Below, one piece after another: positions 5,033 through 7,782 of a DNA stretch of 7,782 nucleotides. How positions within the stretch are numbered: the first letter of the stretch is position 1; each line of letters starts with the position of its first letter. This stretch comes from JAQGMJ01 sp036271855 (GTDB lineage: Bacteria; Pseudomonadota; Gammaproteobacteria; Burkholderiales; JAEUOS01): the NCBI GenBank assembly GCA_036271855.1, contig DATAZV010000005.1, positions 1 to 7,782 on the forward strand. The letters are read 5' to 3'. Made by a program: the position numbers and the translations under genes. The notes beneath the pieces are model-generated. The model made no database searches. It was given only the letters and a program-made list of their open reading frames with translations, and was not told the DNA's origin.

Positions 5033-5857
5033 TCAGGTCTCGTCGAGCTTGCCGGCCGCAGGCGATACCGGCTTTTGCGCCGCGACGGCACGCACCGGCT
5101 TGAGCACCAGGCCGGCGGCAGCGCGGATGCGGTCGCGTTCGCCGAGCACCTTGAGGGAGTAGCCCTGGTCTTCTTCACTCAAGGCGGCGCCGGAATAGGC
5201 TTTCAGCGCCGGCTCGACGCCGCCGAAGCGGACGATGTAGTCCTTCAGGATCAGCGCGCCGACCTTGATGTTGGCCACCGGGTTGAGCACCGCGTCCTTG
5301 CCGCCCAGTTCCTCGAACTTGTCGAGGTGGTATTTCGGGATCACCTGCATCAGCCCCTGCGCACCCATGCCGGATTCGGCAAACGGGTTGAAGCGCGATT
5401 CGATCGCCATCACCGCCAGGATCAGGGTGGGGTCGACACCGGTGTCGCGGCCGGTGATGTAGGCGGCGCTGACGATCAACTGGGTCGCTTCGGCCGAGAC
5501 CTGGTATTTCTTCGACAGGTAGACTGCGATGCGCCGGTGCTGCACCGGGTCGCCCAAGGCAGCTGCAAGCGCGACGCGCTCTTCCACATTTTCAGTCTTG
5601 GCGGCCGGCGCTTCCGCGGCGCCTTCTCCGGCCAGGCTTTCCGCCACCCTGGAGGGGTGGACGTTTTCCAGCCCCTGTGGGGCTGCGGCAACCGCCGGCG
5701 GCTTTGCCGCCGCGGCCGGCGCCGGTGCGGCGTGGCCGAAGGTTTCGACTTCCCAGGTGACCAGGGCCACCAGGCCTGCCAGCATCAATCCGCCCTTGGT
5801 AAATTTCCACAACCCAACAGCGGCACTGCGTAAACTGCTTAACGTCATACGCGACAA
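5033..5857 (-). CDS. Membrane-anchored lytic transglycosylase, SLT domain
   Basis: The 274-residue protein cleaves the MurNAc-GlcNAc bond of peptidoglycan by transglycosylation in the periplasm. An N-terminal hydrophobic segment (about 22-34, MLAGLVALV) acts as a signal anchor. An Ala/Pro-rich linker (about 42-62) follows, then a low-homology helical region. The SLT domain runs from about 133 to 225. Glu153 in AVMAIESRFNP is the catalytic acid, GMGAQGLMQV (163-172) is the family core motif, and AYSGA (220-224) stands where many family members have AYNAG. The start is TTG 5857 because AGGAGG lies 6 bases upstream. The nearby in-frame ATG at 5848 would be 15 bases from that site. It is transcribed away from ubiD and is preceded by a long structured leader with a strong promoter. 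No typical lipobox is visible. Confidence 0.92.
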   Translation of the reverse strand: MSRMTLSSLRSAAVGLWKFTKGGLMLAGLVALVTWEVETFGHAAPAPAAAAKPPAVAAAPQGLENVHPSRVAESLAGEGAAEAPAAKTENVEERVALAAALGDPVQHRRIAVYLSKKYQVSAEATQLIVSAAYITGRDTGVDPTLILAVMAIESRFNPFAESGMGAQGLMQVIPKYHLDKFEELGGKDAVLNPVANIKVGALILKDYIVRFGGVEPALKAYSGAALSEEDQGYSLKVLGERDRIRAAAGLVLKPVRAVAAQKPVSPAAGKLDET

Positions 5858-6144
5858 AGTATTCCTCCTATCTCTACAGCCTTGACGTCACATGAAACTC
5901 CCTCTCCCTTAACCAGCCAGGGATCGGATGACGGTTTCAGCTGCTTCGCAGTCGAGGGTCTGGATGGGGCTCACGCGTGTCCCCAAGTTCCGCCAGACCG
6001 GAAGCGCCGCCGGCTGTGCATGGTGCACGGCAACATGCGGCGCAATTGCATTTCAAAAACTCAGAGGACGCTTTGTTCCGCGCACTCCCGCCTTCAAAAA
6101 TGGAAAAGGGGATGCGAGCGTTACAACTCGTCCTCCCCTAGGAT
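5858..6144 (-). promoter_or_regulatory. Long structured 5' leader of the transglycosylase gene, or an upstream small RNA
   Basis: If the promoter at 6152-6181 is used, about 287 untranslated bases precede the transglycosylase start. In transcript order there are several hairpins. One has AGGGGA/TCCCCT arms (6107-6139) with an inner CGAG/CTCG stem, followed by TTTTCCATTTTT, so it is terminator-like. A nested palindrome has GCGCCGC/GCGGCGC outside and GTGCA/TGCAC inside (6004-6043). Another has GGTCTGG/CCAGACC outside GGGG/CCCC (5957-5999). A small CTGC/GCAG stem lies at 5941-5951. A start-stop ATG-TGA (5888-5893) and the strong ribosome site finish it. I do not recognise a known riboswitch class; it does not fit what I recall of 6S RNA or c-di-GMP aptamers. 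No convincing protein gene lies here on either strand. Confidence 0.4.
5864..5869 (-). promoter_or_regulatory. Ribosome binding site that fixes a TTG start
   Basis: AGGAGG on the minus strand, followed by AATACT and then TTG at 5857, has the optimal 6-base spacing. The ATG three codons later (5848) is 15 bases away and so is not the likely start. It lies just downstream (minus strand) of the start-stop ATG-TGA at 5888-5893. Confidence 0.75.
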
Positions 6145-6151
6145 GGCGCGA

Positions 6152-6181
6152 ATTGTAGGTTGGGCTTGTTCGTCCGGTCAA
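6152..6181 (-). promoter_or_regulatory. Sigma-70-type promoter with UP element, firing toward the transglycosylase gene
   Basis: On the minus strand TTGACC (6181-6176) and TACAAT (6157-6152) are separated by 18 bases. Each box is one mismatch from consensus. Upstream of the -35 lies an AT-rich block (6182-6212) including GAAAAAATTGG, which looks like an UP element. Transcription would start near 6144. This is the best promoter I can see in the window. Confidence 0.65.
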
Positions 6182-6297
6182 CCAATTTTTTCATCAATTA
6201 AAACAATGATTTACGCAAAAGTTAGTGGAAAACCCCAGCAAAATCAGACGCTTGGCGCTATACTCCAAAAGCCGGACTTAACTTGATCGAAAAAATC
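6182..6297 (+). promoter_or_regulatory. AT-rich ubiD upstream region
   Basis: This short AT-rich stretch between the divergent promoter and ubiD must carry the ubiD promoter if the gene is not driven from elsewhere. A TATACT at 6259-6264 is a plausible -10 box, which would give a leader of about 27 bases, but no good -35 lies at the right distance. There is no clear ribosome binding site before the start codon. Confidence 0.3.
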
Positions 6298-7782
6298 TTG
6301 AAATATCAAGATCTTAGAGAGTTTATTGGACAACTCGCCCAACGTGGCGAATTGAAAAAGATCGTCATTTCCGTTTCCCCAAAACTGGAAATAACCGAGA
6401 TTTCTGATCGTGTCCTTCGTTCTGGGGGGCCGGCGCTTTTGTTCGAAAACCCGAGGTTGGACAACGGATCGGGCGGAGAAATTCCAGTCCTCGCCAATCT
6501 GTTCGGCACCGTTCGGCGTGTTGCCATGGGCATGGGGGTGGAAGCCGAAAGCGATGTCGAGGCGCTGAAAAAGCTGCGCGAAGTGGGCGAACTGCTGGCC
6601 ATGCTGAAGGAGCCGGAGCCGCCGCGCGGCCTGAAGGACGCGTGGGACAAGTGGCCGCTGCTGAAGCAGATACTCAATATGGCGCCGAAGGAAATCAGCA
6701 GCGCGCCTTGCCAGGAAATGGTCTGGGAAGGCGACGCGGTGGATCTGGCGCGCCTGCCGGTGCAGACCTGCTGGCCGGGTGATGCCGGTCCGCTGATCAC
6801 CTGGGGCCTGACGGTGACCCGGGGTCCGCAAAAGAAACGGCAGAACCTGGGCATCTACCGCCAGCAGGTGATCGCCCGCAACAAGGTGATCATGCGCTGG
6901 CTGGCGCATCGTGGCGGCGCGCTGGACTTTCGCGAACATGGGCAGCAATTTCCCGGCACCGCCTTTCCGGTAGCGGTAGTGCTGGGTTGCGACCCGGCGA
7001 CCATCCTGGGCGCGGTGACGCCGGTGCCCGATACGCTCTCGGAATACCAGTTCGCCGGCCTGTTGCGCGGCGCCCGTACCGAGCTGGCGCGCTGCATCGG
7101 TAGCGATTTGCAGGTGCCGGCGCGGGCGGAGATGGTGCTGGAGGGCCGCATCTTGCCGGACGCAGCGGACCCGAGCGGCTACCAAACCGCGCTCGAAGGG
7201 CCTTACGGCGACCATACCGGTTACTACAATGAGGTGGAGCGCTTTCCGGTGTTCACCATCGACCGCATCACCCTGCGGCGCAATCCAATCTACCACTCCA
7301 CCTATACAGGCAAGCCGCCGGACGAGCCTTCCACCCTGGGGGTGGCGCTCAATGAAGTATTCGTGCCGCTGCTGATCAAGCAGTTTCCGGAGATCGTGGA
7401 TTTTTACCTGCCGCCCGAGGGCTGCTCCTACCGCCTGGCGGTGGTGAGCATGAAAAAGGCCTACCCGGGCCACGCCAAGCGGGTGATGTTCGGCATCTGG
7501 AGTTTCTTGCGCCAGTTCATGTACACCAAGTTCATCGTCGTGACCGACGCCGACATCGACATCCGCGACTGGAAGGAAGTGGTGTGGGCGATCACCACCC
7601 GGGTCGACCCGGGGCGCGACACACTAATAGTAGAGAATACGCCGATCGACTACCTGGATTTCGCCAGCCCGGTGGCAGGACTCGGCGGCAAGCTGGGCAT
7701 CGACGCCACCAACAAATGGCGGGGCGAAACCCAGCGCGAATGGGGGCGGCCGATTGATATGGATGCGGTGACAAAGGCCCGG
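6298..7782 (+). CDS. ubiD: 3-octaprenyl-4-hydroxybenzoate carboxy-lyase UbiD, 3'-truncated by the window
   Basis: UbiD removes the carboxyl group of 3-polyprenyl-4-hydroxybenzoate in ubiquinone synthesis, using the prenylated flavin made by UbiX. The reading frame is open from the start to the window end (495 codons, no stop). E. coli UbiD is about 497 residues, and the reading frame ends after GETQREWGRPI, so only a few dozen C-terminal residues are missing. Recognisable stretches are ELKKI...LEITEISDR near the start, GGPALLFENP (43-52), QNLGIYRQQVI (182-192), VPARAEMVLEG (273-283) and GDHTGYYNEVERFP (304-317). Later come YTGKPPDEPSTLGVALNEVF (335-354) and PPEGCSYRLAVVS. By analogy with the Fdc/UbiD family, Asn183, Arg188, His204 and Glu249 are likely metal/cofactor residues, and Glu278/Glu282 lie in the active-site glutamate segment. 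The start is TTG 6298 (MKYQDLREF, the family N-terminus); TTG 6283 in the same frame is the alternative. No ATG fits. The first 40 codons have unusually low GC at third positions. Confidence 0.95.
   Translation, partial: MKYQDLREFIGQLAQRGELKKIVISVSPKLEITEISDRVLRSGGPALLFENPRLDNGSGGEIPVLANLFGTVRRVAMGMGVEAESDVEALKKLREVGELLAMLKEPEPPRGLKDAWDKWPLLKQILNMAPKEISSAPCQEMVWEGDAVDLARLPVQTCWPGDAGPLITWGLTVTRGPQKKRQNLGIYRQQVIARNKVIMRWLAHRGGALDFREHGQQFPGTAFPVAVVLGCDPATILGAVTPVPDTLSEYQFAGLLRGARTELARCIGSDLQVPARAEMVLEGRILPDAADPSGYQTALEGPYGDHTGYYNEVERFPVFTIDRITLRRNPIYHSTYTGKPPDEPSTLGVALNEVFVPLLIKQFPEIVDFYLPPEGCSYRLAVVSMKKAYPGHAKRVMFGIWSFLRQFMYTKFIVVTDADIDIRDWKEVVWAITTRVDPGRDTLIVENTPIDYLDFASPVAGLGGKLGIDATNKWRGETQREWGRPIDMDAVTKAR

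Noticed and set aside
4856..5833. A 325-codon plus-strand frame over the transglycosylase
   Set aside because: It is antisense to a protein with an intact SLT catalytic motif and has no domain of its own.
5958..6057. A 26-codon minus-strand ORF in the leader starting near 6053
   Set aside because: It has no usable ribosome binding site, and its arginine-rich translation simply follows the GC-rich hairpin.
5858..6144. 6S RNA or a c-di-GMP riboswitch in the transglycosylase leader
   Set aside because: The conserved elements I remember for these RNAs are not seen; the folding pattern is several separate hairpins.
5882..6286. A 134-codon plus-strand frame in the divergent intergenic region
   Set aside because: Its translation matches nothing known, no good ribosome site is present, and it runs through the hairpins and promoter of the minus-strand leader.
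6244..7473. A 409-codon minus-strand frame over ubiD
   Set aside because: It is antisense to a clear UbiD and its translation shows only high-GC antisense composition.

Overview
The window looks like a chromosomal segment from a GC-rich betaproteobacterium of the Burkholderiales/Rhodocyclales kind. The pointers are a Bug-type tripartite-tricarboxylate receptor, an RmpM-like OmpA protein with the betaproteobacterial Cys-containing N-terminal segment, and a UbiD that reads very like the E. coli protein. No mobile element, CRISPR array, tRNA or rRNA was seen.

Layout. (a) 1-351 has no convincing gene but holds two 30-bp near-identical dyad repeats exactly 63 bp apart and a GC hairpin. (b) 352-1323 (+) encodes a secreted Bug/TctC solute receptor, closed by a rho-independent terminator. 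(c) 1462-3060 (+) encodes a cytoplasmic gamma-glutamyltransferase-like Ntn-hydrolase whose catalytic Thr is kept but whose glutamate-binding residues appear replaced. (d) 3076-3774 (-) encodes an RraA-fold protein with a complete D-X20-R-D motif, so probably an HMG/CHA-type aldolase or decarboxylase. It converges on the previous gene with 15 bp between stops, and a perfect 11-bp hairpin straddles its stop codon. (e) 3775-4030 holds a degenerate palindromic repeat and two identical tandem terminators. (f) 4031-4678 (-) encodes an RmpM-like OmpA protein, with a possible 47-codon ORF just upstream (4698-4841). (g) 5033-5857 (-) encodes a membrane-anchored lytic transglycosylase with a TTG start. 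(h) 5858-6297 is a divergent intergenic region with a strong-looking promoter and UP element on the minus strand and a roughly 287-nt hairpin-rich leader. (i) 6298-7782 (+) encodes UbiD, cut off by the window edge just before its C-terminus.

Functionally there are two groups. The receptor, Ntn-hydrolase and aldolase-like genes could form a small carboxylate/amide uptake and breakdown set. This is inference, and they are not one operon. The OmpA protein and the lytic transglycosylase both act on peptidoglycan in the periplasm. UbiD belongs to ubiquinone biosynthesis. The least explained parts are the structured leader before the transglycosylase, the paired dyads at the left edge, and the small ORF before the OmpA gene.
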